Source of the DNA: Diprion similis | Taxonomy: Eukaryota > Arthropoda > Insecta > Hymenoptera > Diprionidae | Reading direction: 5' to 3' | Assembly: GCF_021155765.1 (NCBI RefSeq) | Contig: NC_060117.1 | Location: 6,600,001-6,664,000 of the forward strand | DNA: 64,000 nucleotides | Shown: piece by piece, positions 45,401 to 58,104 of the stretch | Layout: each line of letters opens with the position of its first letter | Numbering within the stretch: position 1 is the first letter of the stretch | The notes under the pieces: generated by a model | Told to the model about the DNA's origin: nothing | Databases searched by the model: none | The model's input: the letters and a program-made list of their open reading frames with translations, nothing else | Translations under genes and position numbers: made by a program

Positions 45401-48400
45401 TAGCGTGTGAGAAAATAAGTCCTTCAGACAATAGTCGTGAATTGCTACATGAAACATTGGGTGTGATAAGTCCAAAAGATGTTAAAGTTATCTCAGCAGT
45501 CGATGATTCTGCTGAAAACGGCTTAAAAGTTCAATGTTCGACTACGTCCCGCGAAATTTCAAAAAATTCGAAATGCTCTGGATCTAATCGTTCGTTTTCT
45601 CAAAGTAGTATGGTGCAAACTGATTTAGAATGTCGCAAACCAAAAACTCAGATTGGTTTTATGTCTCATGGTTATAAAAAGATGTCCAGGACTTGCAGTT
45701 ATAAAAGTAGAACGAAAACTTTAAAAGTGGGATCAAAAAAACGCTTCAAATCAATAAATTTTGCCGCACATGATAAAGAATGTATCAAAAAACTAATTAC
45801 TCGAAGTAGGCCCGAGTTTTTCCAAAGAAAAACACGCTCGGTAAAACGTCGTATGATAGGGCCTCATTTTCGCAGCAATACCAGAAAGTCTTTCCATCAC
45901 AGGTGCAAGACATGTGGATTGAATTGTTGTTGCAGTAAGAATTTGGAAGTACATGAAAGACGCTATTCGACAGAGGGAAAAAATTCTTGTAAAACTTGCG
46001 GACTAACATTTGCTTGGAAACATGTATTGGTTGTACACATGAAAATGGCTCATAATCCGAAACCCCTATTCTCCAGAAGAATCAGGTGTGAGATTTGTAA
46101 TCAGGGTTTTTATAATAAAAAGTTTCTTAGGATTCACCTCGCACATTTTCACAACATTAAATTCATCCAATGTCAAGTCTCGGAAATAAAATTCGACACC
46201 AGTCAATACTTGAATGACCGTAGAAGATATTATTCCAAAACTATTAACTTGCCGTGTCATAGTTGTGATAAAACATTTAACTCTAAATATGCATTAGAAT
46301 ACCACAAAGTGCAGATCCATAATGCCGAAGAACCAAAGGTCTGGAAGTATTCGTGTAGTACGTGTGACTGCGCATTTCCCGATAAATTATCGCTGCAAGC
46401 CCACGTCCGACACTTGCATGTGGTTCAAGATAACGATTCCGTTGTGACGACGCATATGAAAGGTGCACATGCACCAGCGGATCAACATCTCGAAGACATC
46501 GAGTTCTCAGATAAAACCGAGGACGCGTTCATCAATTCAAACATTGAAATGAATGGTTCAATTTCTGGTAAACACAAAAACGAAATTCAATGCGACAAAG
46601 CAATACGTGAAACTACGAATAGTCCCATCGTCAAGACACATATTCTGAGTCAATATAAATGCGACATATGCAAGATAAGTTTTATGGAGCCACATGATAT
46701 ACTCGATCATGAATGGGAATATTCTAATTATGGTACCAATGCGTGTGATGTTTGTAACCGAAAATTTATGACTAAGAGTCATCTGGAGAAACACAAGGTC
46801 AAACACTTTCGAAAAGATGCGATCTGCATGTATAAATGTCATGTCTGCAAGGAAGATTTCACAATGGAAGATGATTTGAAAATGCACGGACTGCATTTAC
46901 ACGGACCTCAATTTATGTTCGAGAAAATTTCTGAAACGAGTGAAAGTCGCGAGTCTAGTATATCAAATTGTGAAAAGGTACATGATACCGATGATACTTT
47001 GGATGTTGTCATGGGTAGCGGAATAGCCGAAGATGAAGGAATACTGTTGTTTCAAAAGATTTCAAACAGATTATCTGCGGAACTGGTGCTTGAAAATTCA
47101 TACTGTTGTGATTTCTGTACAGTAAGTTTTGGTACCAGGTCTTTATTGACGAATCATATGAAGAAACATGCCTACCGTCCATATTATACAAATTCTTCCA
47201 AATACCTCTGCTTGATCTGTAAAAATACATTTCGGACTAACGATATTTTGAGAGCTCATGTTATACATTATCATACATTAGATCATAAACAATCGACTAC
47301 AAGTGAGCCTGAACCTTTGGAAAAATCTATTCCTGATGAATCGCTGAAATCCCAAACTAGCGTTAATCGTGACTCTACGAGCATTGACGATCAGGATGTC
47401 CAGGATACGGTGGAAACTTCACCTTCGAAACACGCAAATTTAAATCAGTCACTTAGTTTACCAAAAGACTGCAGCGCAGTCGATGACTCAAGCACTACTC
47501 CATCCGAAGCAAAAAGTCAGTCATCCAATTTTACAGATGACGTTCACGAAGATCAGCAAAACCATGAAAATATTTCGACTCAAGCGGAAGTAACGTCAGT
47601 CTCAATCGATGAAGAATTGTTCACCAGCGAGTTGGAGAAGTTGATATGTACCATTTGCACACAGAACTTTGACTCCACTGAAGAAATTCGAGCACATTTT
47701 ACTTCTGTTCATATGATGAATGGAGAGTATGCATGTACGTTTTGTGGGGAAATATTCTCGTATTTCATGGATCTGAAACGCCACATTTTTGGACTCGATG
47801 ACGATTCTGAAAATTATACATGTTGTCGTGAAAAGTTACGGCAAGTCATGAAACTAGCTGGTAACACGAGTTCACCCAAAAATCATCATGAAAACAAGCA
47901 AAACGAGGAAAATTTACAGATCTCGTTATTTCATGAAACTGACACCATTTCAAAATCTAGTGAAAAACCAAGTTCAAATAATTTGATTACCTTGGGTCAA
48001 GGTGACATTTGTGATGAATCATTTTCAAACTTTACGACTTCGTTGAAACGTTGGGATTCATATTTTGATAAGGATCAGTTGCGATGTGATCTTTGTGATA
48101 TTACGTTTATAGATCAGAGATTATTGAACATACATAACATGAAGCATCATGAAAATGGACAAGAACTTTATATTGCCAGGAACCAACAGAGCTTGCAATT
48201 AAATCTTGATGACCGAACTGTTCAAATTCGTATGCAATACGAAGTCATGCTGGACAATAAACTTCAAGATGGGGCCGCTATTACAAGCAGCTTAGTGAAC
48301 ACAAATATTTCCGGTAATTTGAGACGAGTTCCCATCTCAAGTGATAAACTACTCAAACAAACTATATCGTCCAGTCTGCAAAGCCGAGTTGCTAAAATAC

Positions 48401-49938
48401 AACCAATTGCCGAAAATGAAAATGAACCTGATATCAACGAACAGATCAACGCTGCAAATGATGCATCATCAAAAGTTGATTCACAATTGAATCTTGAATC
48501 ACAGCAAGACACCGATTTATCGAATAAACTTGACGATACAAAAAGATGTGAAACAGAACAATCGGTTGCGCAATTTCGAATAAAAAGCTCTGCTAGCTTC
48601 CAATCTGACGTAAATCCTGTACAGTCAACTTCGTCAGTCGGTATACGTTACCACGAAAGTTCTAGTGAAATTCCACGGAATTCAAGTGATGAAAATTTGA
48701 CTTACAAAATGGTGATAACAGGTACTAATGATGATATTGAAAAGCGATACGCTCCAATAAAAGATATTGAATATAAATGTACACAACAGAAGCAACCATC
48801 GTTGCAATCACATGTTTTGAGCACTGGTCGAAATTTAGTATCCATCGTACCCACCATGCGACGTTCAAGAACGCCTGACCACACGTATAGTTCGCGTAGC
48901 CAAAAATCACGCTCAAGCGACTGTGCAGATGAGAAAAGGTTAGAAATTGTACCCCTTTCTTCAGATGATACCGGTAACTCAATCTATCTCGTTTGTATTC
49001 AACCCACAGTGGATAGTTCTAACGACAGTGAGGTATTGGATGTAGTAAGTACTCCCATTGAAAAACCTCATGTGAAAGAACACACTGCTAACAAACTTTC
49101 ACGTTTGTTACCATCAACATCAGGCCCCGATGTCCGCCCATTCAATTACAAACGCGTTGAGTCATCCTCAGAGTTTGGTAGTGAGCTTGACAATAACAAG
49201 CCAACAGTAGCACCGAAGGATCGTAATCTCAAGCCTCACTTGCAAGGCGGTGTCCAAAAGCGACGTTTAAAAATACTGCCAATACGATCAAATGTTGTCA
49301 TCAGTCCACTGCGGAGTTCCTCTTTTGAACGGAACAGTAAAGCGGGCAATGGTGATGGGAATAATTTACCCAATGGTTGCGCTCCACGAGGCGGCAGTTC
49401 AGGAGGTAATGGGAACACGAAGGTATTGACACGTCACAACGTCAATAAAGAATTGCAACGTATAAATAATATCTTGCGATGCAGCTATTGCACAATGCTA
49501 TTCAAAACACAAAATCAACTAGTTGAGCACATGCTGGCACACAAAGCGAATAATCAATGCCCTGCATGCGGATTGAGTTTCTCAAACGATAAAGCACTCC
49601 AACAACATTTACCCGAGCATCGAAGTTCGAAATGTATCAAATGCAATAAGGTTAATTTCTTCAATGATCCTCCCTGCTATCCTGCAGGAACATTTGTATT
49701 TTGTACTAAATGTAATGCCGTGCTTCCGCCCCCATTGAGAACAATAACACCAACGTCAAAAGATTCGCCCGATCGTATTATGAAATGCGGTATCTGCATG
49801 GAGACTTTTAGCACCATTTCTCAAATGTCTGTTCACTTTAGAAAAAGCCATTTGTCATTCCTTTGCTCCATTTGTAATTTGGGATTTAGTTCGAAGAGTA
49901 ACTTGACGAAACATATGGAGGCCCATAGAGCAATATAA
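39471..49938 (+). CDS. large C2H2 zinc-finger protein, two coding exons
   Basis: Coding exon 1 (39471-39551, 27 codons from the first in-frame ATG) ends CAG before GTGAGG. The intron runs to 42714 or 42708, and exon 2 continues in phase 0 to TAA at 49936-49938, giving about 2434 aa. The frame upstream of the ATG has a close stop. There are about 20 complete C2H2 fingers, several degenerate ones and two Cys4 ribbon-like motifs. Three fingers lie near residue 215, two near 810, three triads at about 1090-1365, a pair near 1500, others near 1675 and 1820, and a C-terminal group from about 2285 to the end. An N-terminal stretch (about residues 122-158) repeats RRKSES-VTSE, Ser/Arg-rich and NLS-like. 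Long Ser/Asn/Asp/Glu-rich linkers separate the groups. It is probably a nuclear DNA-binding regulator. No orthologue is recognised. Confidence 0.9.
39552..42714 (+). other. intron of the zinc-finger gene
   Basis: The donor is CAG before GTGAGG. The 3' end has a T-rich tract and two phase-0 acceptors 6 nt apart: TTTTTTTTTTTTTTAG ending at 42708 and TTTCAG ending at 42714. The interior is A+T-rich. A 70-codon frame at 41611-41823 shows no domain. No element with clear ends is seen. Confidence 0.8.
42999..43106 (+). repeat. 33-bp coding repeat, Ser/Arg-rich
   Basis: Three units of 11 codons, each containing AGGCG(T/C)A(G/A)ATCTGAATC, encode (R)RRSESSRTSK, RRKSESSVTSE and RRKSESGVTSE. This is basic, potentially phosphorylated sequence that could act as a nuclear localisation signal. 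Confidence 0.8.
43276..43530 (+). other. zinc-finger triad 1
   Basis: The first finger is CDVCGLHFTSYPNLQAHKN with YYSTDG where the last His should be. It is followed by two complete C2H2 fingers (HKRVAH and HTTHLH ends). The same three-finger plan recurs three more times in the protein. Confidence 0.75.
45901..46902 (+). other. zinc-finger triads 2, 3 and 4
   Basis: Three further triads lie at about 45901-46152, 46168-46419 and 46655-46902. The first finger of each is degenerate. In triad 2 the last His is replaced (HERRYSTEG). Triad 3 has lost the second Cys as well (CQVSEIKF, DRRRYYSKT). Triad 4 ends HEWEYSNYG. The second and third fingers are complete in all three. Linkers of similar length, such as NPKPLFSRRI and NAEEPKVWKY, join fingers 2 and 3. 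A pair at 47104-47274 looks like a fifth triad without its first finger. Confidence 0.75.
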
Positions 49939-50915
49939 AATTAAATATTGTGGCATGTAAAGTGTAAACGGTCTTTACGCATGAGGGGGACAAAAAAAAA
50001 AAAAAAAACGCACCAAGAATATGAAAGTGGTCACAAAGTATGATTGATCAAGTGTGTGGTTACAGGAAACTAAATTTTTCTCATCAACACACATAATTTT
50101 GGGAATCTTCCAGTTACTTTATCGCTTAGAAAGCAGTTAGGTTACCTTATGTATTTCGCTATAAGTTCAAGATGTCACAAACAGCTATAAATTCGAGTAC
50201 TTGTAGATTTTCATACTTGTACTTTATGTTAGATTCTTATTTTTATAGTAACGCAGTAAATTGTAACAGTTGACAAGTTTTATAATAGCTTTTGATTTTT
50301 TTTTTTTTTTATATGTACTCGATTGGTTCAACGATTTTTACTCGTTAGTTCGAACGCTAATTGTATCAACTAATCGTTTTATTTTAGTAATAATACTATG
50401 AAATTTTAAGCCTTACGTTAAATGCTATGAAATCTTTCGTTTCAATGATATATTCAAGTCTTAACTCACGTGTTTAAACTTTTTGATATTTGCTTCGGTA
50501 GCTACTTACTTAGTTACTTTTGACTTATTCTATGAATTGTATATCGATTCTCACTTCACAATGGTGCCGTCTAAATTTAAAAATTATAAACATGAAGCCT
50601 TAAGTATTGATATTTGTAAGTTCATCGCGATAAAAGATAATAATTTAACCAATTAGCACGATTTGATAGTTTTTATCGCTTGTCACCATATTCCTCCGAC
50701 GAAACTTTGTTAAGAGTCATTATACTGACTGCAGAAGATTAATTCGTGCCTGAATCAGAATGTCAGATTCAAAAGGTTTCGTCGATTGCATGGTTTCGTC
50801 AAACGACACGCCGTTCGAAAGGTTTTCCATTACAGAGAAATACATTCGCTATTATACTTATGTTACATTTAATCGTTAAAGCTCTCATATATTTCAAATA
50901 ATTTGTACAAATGAA

Positions 50916-51118
50916 AATAAAATGAAACTGTATTCTTGTAGATTTATATGACCTTATCTTATACACTACATAGGTGTTATTGTCTATATGCATGCAATAA
51001 ATTATTTTCAAATGGCATAAACAATTGCCCATGATTATTCGGTAATGCGGAAAATCAGTAATGTCAACGCTTTCTTTTATGGTAAAAAATCGATTTCAGA
51101 ATCGGTATAATCAATAAA
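50916..51118 (+). terminator. candidate poly(A) signals of the zinc-finger gene
   Basis: AATAAA hexamers occur at 50916-50921, 50996-51001 and 51113-51118, about 1.0-1.2 kb after the stop codon. No hexamer is seen in the first 900 bp after the stop, so the 3' untranslated region is probably about 1 kb and includes A17 (49992-50008) and T-rich runs. Confidence 0.4.
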
Positions 51119-51471
51119 ATAGTCATGTGTTTATTTTAATAGGTCGTGAATTAGGAAGCAAATATTAGTTTCTAAAGTAAGTACGTAGTATAGGCTTACT
51201 TTAGGTGGAAAACACTTAAGTCTTAATGAAGATTTGCTGTGGAAGAAGGTATTCGTTCAGTATAACGTCCGCTTCGGTGAACGAGTCGACGATCACAGGT
51301 AACGTGAAAACTTCACAACTCATGTAATAAAAAATTACATTCAAGTTTTGAACGTATTACGCAAAACTGGTTTTTCCATTACTGAGTATTATATCGTCCG
51401 AGCTATTTTGCCGTAAATGTAAACGAAGAGTTATCGAGAAGAAACAAAATTAATCAATGAAAGTGGATTGG

Positions 51472-52098
51472 TTATGTCCAGAATGATGCACAATCTATAT
51501 CGCATTTCTTTATGGTATTATCTTCACCCTCATCAAATTTAGATTCTGAAGATAAAATGATACATCCTCTGAATTTTTCCAACTCAACAAACTCAGACGT
51601 GTCGTAAATCATTGGAACCTTGAAAGTTTTGGCAAAAAAAGCTTCCATATAAGAATAATGATATGTAGTTCGTTTTTTGTAGCTAGTCTTATGCCAATCG
51701 ATATTGACTTTCGCGTCTATTACATTCCATCCCGCGTGCGTAAATTCAGAATTGCTTTTTATGGTTCTTTCAACATAAACCAGAAATTTCTAGGAGAACT
51801 TTGTGGACACTGGAAAGCTGTTAGACTTGGAGATTTTTAGTATGAATACATTATATTGCGGCATTAAAAAGGGTGAGTGGAAAATAATTCAATTCTGTAG
51901 GACCCTGTACCAATTATGTAAAAGCACACCTGTTCGTAAATTGTCTTGCTCAATATTTGATGAAAAAAAAGTTTTTGCAATCATGATACTGCCAAACGTT
52001 AGACACATGGGGTTAATCACAGTGAAAACCATATACAACGGATTACATTTATGCGGGATTCCAAACGGTTTACAAAGACCAAAAGAAGCTAACAAGTG
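51472..52098 (-). pseudogene. possible decayed minus-strand coding frame
   Basis: One minus-strand frame of 209 codons is interrupted by only two stops (51889-51891 and 51790-51792). The 105-codon last segment (51789-51472) has a balanced, protein-like composition (for example HAGWNVIDAKVNIDWHKTS and FVELEKFRGCIIL). The second stop coincides with a possible acceptor (TTCTCCTAG), so an intron removing both stops is an alternative to a pseudogene; a matching phase-0 donor would be the weak GTCCTA. No ATG heads the frame and I recognise no family. The plus strand is also partly open here, but in two different frames, so the minus reading is the simpler one. Confidence 0.3.
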
Positions 52099-52237
52099 TT
52101 ACAATAATATCATGTATTAATAATTCTAAACATGTGACAATAACGTTATACATAAGTTACACGAATTTGAAATAGACTAAACGAATAACAGAGCTACTAA
52201 AAATTGTAAATCATGCAATAAGACCATAAATATTTCG

Positions 52238-52430
52238 AGCAGATTACACAGATTACAAAGTAATTTCGCAGACTACAAAGACTATAAATATTTCAAAGTG
52301 ATTGTACTGATTACAAATATCACATTGATTACAATTATTGGAAAGACTACGAATATCACAAAGTTTTTCAGAATATTACAAGGATTGAAAAGAGATTGTG
52401 AAAAGATTACAAAGGTTACATGGATTAGTC
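52238..52430 (+). repeat. decayed GATTACAAAG short tandem repeat
   Basis: Variants of GATTACAAAG, GACTACAAAG and GATTACAAAT recur about every 10-20 bp over nearly 200 bp, too degenerate for an exact period. It is non-coding. Confidence 0.6.
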
Positions 52431-53003
52431 GTAAGAAAATACAAACAATATAGGAAATATATAGATTACATAGAGATTATAAAAAATGTAACGAGACTAG
52501 GATTTCATGGGTTGCCCAGAATATTGAAAGATCGCAAAAATGACATTCGATGATATTGACATTACAGCAGAAATTAATTTCTAGGTCAGGCAGTGTAATC
52601 ATGAAGTCTACGCACGCATCGTACTACTGCAACCTTTCTACGATTGTCACAAAGTAATTGAGAAGGATCTAGAGTGGTAAACAAGCTTTTGAATATACGT
52701 GAATGTCTACAATAGGATATGGAAGGTCATCGAACCATGTAGAAGATTCTCCGAGCAAATAGTAACCAGCAAAAACACTGAACCTCAGAGAATCTCAAAG
52801 TGACCGTCAAGCATTGTAAATGGTGAGAGAAGCAAAATAAGTTGATTATTCTCATGGTTATCAACAAATAATTTGAAATCAATTGTGTCTATTATAATAA
52901 CAAATGACACTAGTCAAACGACACTATCAAAAGGTATCTAAATTTGGCTAATCAAGATGAAATTATCTAGAATTATGACTTGGATAAAATATAGAATATC
53001 ATA

Positions 53004-53097
53004 GAACATTCTGGAAGAACCAATACTAGTCCAAGAAGGGTATGTGGGTGTGTCCATAGAATACAAAAGGAGAACCCTCAACACTCGACAGTCAGTT
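53004..53097 (+). promoter_or_regulatory. heat-shock-type core promoter
   Basis: GAACATTCTGGAA at 53004-53016 fits three alternating units of the heat-shock element (nGAAnnTTCnnGAAn). A TATA-like TACAAAAG follows at 53062-53069, and a TCAGTT initiator at 53092-53097. TATA-to-initiator spacing is 32 bp and the HSE lies about 80-90 bp upstream of the presumed start, both normal for insect heat-shock promoters. AATAAA at 53283-53288 would end a transcript of only about 210 nt. The same layout would also fit the U3-R part of an LTR. Confidence 0.4.
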
Positions 53098-53690
53098 CAC
53101 ATCAGTTCACTTTTCAATAGGAATTTAAACTAATGAGATCTCCGCGAAAAGTAACTCCGGAATTTAATTCAGTAAAATAGGAACCTAAACTTGTTTAAAT
53201 ATTGAGTCAAGTTTAGATTACCGTGTGACAGTTTGTAACTGTGATCAGAGATAAAGTATCTCGATACAGGATTATTTCAATCAATAAAAATAGTCTTCCA
53301 TTAATTTACACATACTGTGAAAAATAGTTGTGGGATAAATGAACAATTTACGTGTCTAAAAAAACTTACAACAATTTTGATAGTCATAAATTATGTTTGA
53401 GAGTCGCGTCCGTGTCGTGAACAAAGCAGTGTACGATGTAAACACAAACTGAATATACGCGAGTTAAAAGCCGATCTGTACATAGAAAAGAAACTTTAAG
53501 CCAATTAACTATTTCTTTAGGTCCGCGACGATAAAAATTTATTTCAATCCAGCTTGTGACTGAACCGTTACTGTACTTTTTGTACACTCATTATTTCGGT
53601 TCATACTGAAGTAATTGACTTCGCTATCATAGCGTGTATAAAAAATATTTTTTCAAATCATTTCACCAAAGTCGAATTTTTTCTCAAAGT

Positions 53691-53870
53691 ATGTTTTACA
53701 AAAATGTCAGTCAAAAAAAACCCCAGCATGGACTTGAAGACAAGGAAGCCTGCGAAAACTGCGATCGTATATTCTCTGAGAGGCAAACGATCTTAAACCA
53801 AATTAGTATTATTTCAGTCTTTAACGAGTCAACTCAGACTGATGATCCTCAAAGAGTTTTGAACGAATAA
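53691..53870 (+). CDS. small ORF with half C2H2-finger motif
   Basis: This is a 59-codon frame from ATG with a TATAAAAAA box about 55 bp upstream (near 53637). The product is hydrophilic and contains CENCDRIFSERQTIL, which matches the first half of a C2H2 finger (C-x2-C-x3-F-x6-L), but Gln stands where His would follow. It ends in STQTDDPQRVLNE. AATAAA overlaps the stop codon (53866-53871). It may be a decayed fragment of a zinc-finger exon or a chance frame. Confidence 0.22.
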   Translation: MFYKNVSQKKPQHGLEDKEACENCDRIFSERQTILNQISIISVFNESTQTDDPQRVLNE

Positions 53871-53879
53871 ACTCTACAC

Positions 53880-56800
53880 ATATTTCCTCTATTGTGCTTG
53901 ATAATCCTTGATCAATACTGTGGCAAACAGATAACCATGATAGCAAAAAGTGGATTGGATTATCACCATATTAACACCGGAACGGGTACCAGTTGGACGG
54001 TTGAATTGTAGTTTAGTCGATACTCTGATCTCGATGTTCTGGTAGAAGTTGTGATGACTTAATGCCGTGTAACATCAAATAGCTGCAACGCAAGTTAGGA
54101 ATCTCATACGGCAACCGAATGAGTGGTGTTAGTGCCGGGACGTGAGAAGCCCCTCATTGTGAAACTAAGGTGTGATTCTATTAGTCCAAATTATACGGAC
54201 ACTTCACTACTGGATGGAAGGAAAGACGATTACTTTCAAGAAGAATGACGTTAAGCACAATCGAATGGTTACTTCGGGCTTATGATACTTGTGGTTCTTT
54301 ATAACATCGGCTTCGTAATGGGTATGTACAATGAATGAAAATTTTGATCTATCGTACAGTCATCGCTTATACAAGGACGTGCTATCATGTAACATTAATG
54401 AACAATCAAAGCAATGCAATACAGTGGTAATGTAAAACTTCGACTTGAGAGATCTCCGAATTTAGGTTATGCTTTACAAGTGCTTTACGTTATGGTAGCG
54501 TCCTCTACTTCGACGCATCGTGCATTGTTATAATGGATCAAAAATATGTAGCATAATTGGACATGAAGCGCACTAGAGTAGAAACCAACAATTGTTATGA
54601 TTGTCATTTCATCCTGATCAGTGTTTCAATCAATTGTAATGTATAGTATTTCGATATACAAAGTGCTGTCAAATTGCACGGAATCTGAGGAAAAAGTACC
54701 GGAAGGCATTGGAAATTGAGCATCGATCGAGATGGACTTACATAATGTTTCGTTTTAATAAAAAGAATGGCTTTTCACCATCAACAATCCACAACGACAT
54801 ACATCTGTTGAGTAATTGAGTATTGTAAGTCCGGCTTGTTCAATGCTCAATTTTTATAGAGGAAACGTAACGCTTTGCGTGAAACATTAACTCTGGATCT
54901 CTATCTCGAAAATTTCGAATCCTGTTTATTTCTCTTGCCTTGAAAATTTCTTTTAGAAATATTCATCATCATCGTTATTAACTTTTTAAGGATCGTATTA
55001 CGACATTGCATCTGGAGAAATATTCTCTTGTTTGAAATACATTCAAATTACACCCTAGAATGGGGGAGTATAAGTAGTACATTTAGGATTACTTTAGGGG
55101 ACTAGACAGGTAGAAAGTCTGTTTTAGTGACCCATAAGTCTCTTAAGGGTCAAAGTCAAGAAATCCTTCGAGATGGCGTACGGTTATACATAATCCAAAC
55201 ACAAGTTAAAAACCACTTAACCTTACTCGTCCGAAGAAATAATCTCTGAACTTTATAATCTCAGTAACGTTTATCACGTTGATATTGTTAGCTTTAACTT
55301 ACAGTTTAACGGACGGAAACTTATTCTTGACATTACAATACGGTGTTAGTGGAAACGTCGTCTACCATTTCCCAGTGAATGGCGATAACCAGTGTCTTCC
55401 ATTACCGTCAGTTCAACTAAAGAGTTTCGATTTCTATGTAACAGCGCGCAAATGTCTTACGTTTAGCGATATAAATGTCCTCTTCATCGTTCGAGTATGG
55501 CTAATATGAAACGTACATAATTGTCGCCTGTAAGCGTTTGCAATATTGTAACTGTTTAGTCAGTACAAAAAAAAAAACGACACAGAAATGAAGATCATAG
55601 ATAAAGGATGACGGCAGTTATTTACCAAATTTTTAAGCATGATAGAAGTATAAACAAAATTAGCTGAGTCACAATTATTGTCAATAATAAGTCATGTGAA
55701 CTCGTTTCTTTTTTGAATCTTCAGGTGAAAAACATGTTATTGCAACTATGAAGATATCTAATAACGTGAACGGTACATGTTCAGTCATTATAACTCACAT
55801 TCTCACTTACAATTAGTTATTTTAACCATATTTGGAAAGTTTTTCCTCAATTTGACCGTTAAATTTTATACGCGATTGTGATTAGAACATCTATAAGTAT
55901 CTGGAAATTAATAGTATGCGAATCATCGAGGATTCACTTGGCATGCGAACGTTCTGAGTACATCCGGGGTGTATGTAACGCATTAATTTGTTCCTTTGGT
56001 TGAAATACATGTTGTGTAATTCTTGTGTGCGGAAGGGTGGCTTCGTGCGGGGAGTAAAGTACAAGAAGGGTATGAATAAGGGGAGAGTTACGTAATCTGA
56101 GGCCGGTTGTTGGCATACATTAAGTTCAACGAACAACGCACGTTACTACTACTTATCTAGCTAGGCCATAAATTCCTTCTCGTCGAGAAGTTTTACTCGG
56201 CTGCGCACCTGGGCAAATGAATTAGCCTTTATCTATAATCTGTTTCCAATAGTTCTTAGAAGCCATTTTCCCAATTCAAAGTTACCTTTCACCTATCTCC
56301 ATTGACCCATTTCATTCCTTTTTCCAAACTTGTTGATAAGTTGATCCAATTTCTCCACTTTCTTTCGGGATAAGCAACGAAAAGGGTCATATTTGTCATA
56401 CGTGCTTATATGTTATATACTTTTTTGTCTAATTCGGATCTTTTACTTCATTTTACTTCAAGGAAATCAGTTAGTCTGGGTCCAAAAGTGGCTGCTGCTA
56501 GTTTTGTGCAAAATATATTCGTTAGACTGTTTGAAAGAAAATTTTTGCAATTTTTGGCGTATCTGATGGCTTTCTTAAACTCACAATATTTCAGCGTGGT
56601 AACACACTTGCTCTTTAATATTGAAAAGTATATTTCTCATGTTCACAAGATTGATTTAATGAAAATCAGTGTGGTTCTCAATCACATTAACTAAAATATG
56701 TACATATCGGGTGTTTTTGAGTAAATACCACCATATGTTGGGTTGCCTATCAACGAGGGACACAGATACCGCTAAGGCAGATCTACTCAGTTATCGGTAG

Positions 56801-58090
56801 CTAACTCGGTAGGTAACTCGTTCAAACTCTTCGAGAGTGAGTTACACACAACTTGCCAACACGGGCAGTCCAGCTATTCGTGAGGACTTTAAAATGATAA
56901 GTTGGTAGTTCTTTTTACCGGTATATGTGCTCCTCACTGGTAGGCAGTCCAACACACTGCGGCGTTTACTCGGAAACACTCTGTATAATACAAGATGCAA
57001 GTTTGATAAATGAATGGGTTTAGAAGGAGATAGTAGAAAGGTATGAGCCGTACAGTGATCCATTATGCCTCCACTTCTCACAGAGTTTATTAATTACATT
57101 TAGCCCAAGGTACCGGTAGCGATATATGTATGAACAATATATTGTTAAACTTCTTCAGAGATATCTACTTGAACATTGTATACCGTATTGTATACTATAT
57201 TGTATATACTACACCTATACGTGTAGGCATACAAAGTAACTGGAGAATTTATCCTCGTCCGGCGTGATAAATTGTCGAACTTTCATTCCTCTCTTATCCT
57301 GCAAGCTGCAGCTGAACTCATTTTTTAAACTGGGGTGAGCACCGCAGATCTGATTCCAATATTAAAACGGATGTATTCTTTTCATCGTACAATTTCACCA
57401 CGGCCACTTGTACGTAAATAACTACACGAAAACATCAATTCAACATTTTACACGCATGTACGTAAATCTGTTCGATTAATTTTTAGGACTTAAAGTGAAT
57501 TCGCAACGCGGTACTATGCAGTTCCATTTAACGAATGCAATCAACGATTTCCTGAATACTAGGGATGCATTCAAACGACAATACGTTCACCGTAATCCTG
57601 CAGTGTTTTTATTCCACGACAATAATACGAGTTTTTAATGGCTATGTATATTTTAAAGTCTTCTGTAGATGAGACGTATTACGCGTGTTTATACGCCATG
57701 AAACACATAGCACTCATAATACGTAATTTCTGTGGCTCAAGAGCTGCAGAAGCTTTATTTTATGAATCCCCCTCCCCATCCCAACACTATGTATCTTACT
57801 CTTCAACTCTTGCCACGTGTATTTGATTAAATCTGTTCACGAAAAATAACCATAAATGCTGCATCTGACAATAGTGATTCTGACAGTTAGAATTAAACAG
57901 TGGCCAGTAAAATTCAAACGACTCCCGGAAGAGAAGTAGCTGTACGAAATTATTTCGCATTATACGCAAAACTCTTTCCTATATCTTTTATAGTCTTGGG
58001 TACATGAAATCACGGACTCATAATAGCGCATGATTGTCAAGTATTTCAAGTTTTATGAATTACAAATCGACTCGATACTTGACATCACAG
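53880..58090. other. spacer with no supported gene
   Basis: This is A+T-rich sequence with scattered frames of 60-95 codons on both strands, none with domain features or a coherent splice context. Some short inverted repeats occur (for example around 56810-56845), but no element boundaries are seen. Confidence 0.4.
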
Positions 58091-58104
58091 CCGGTCAACA
58101 TTAC

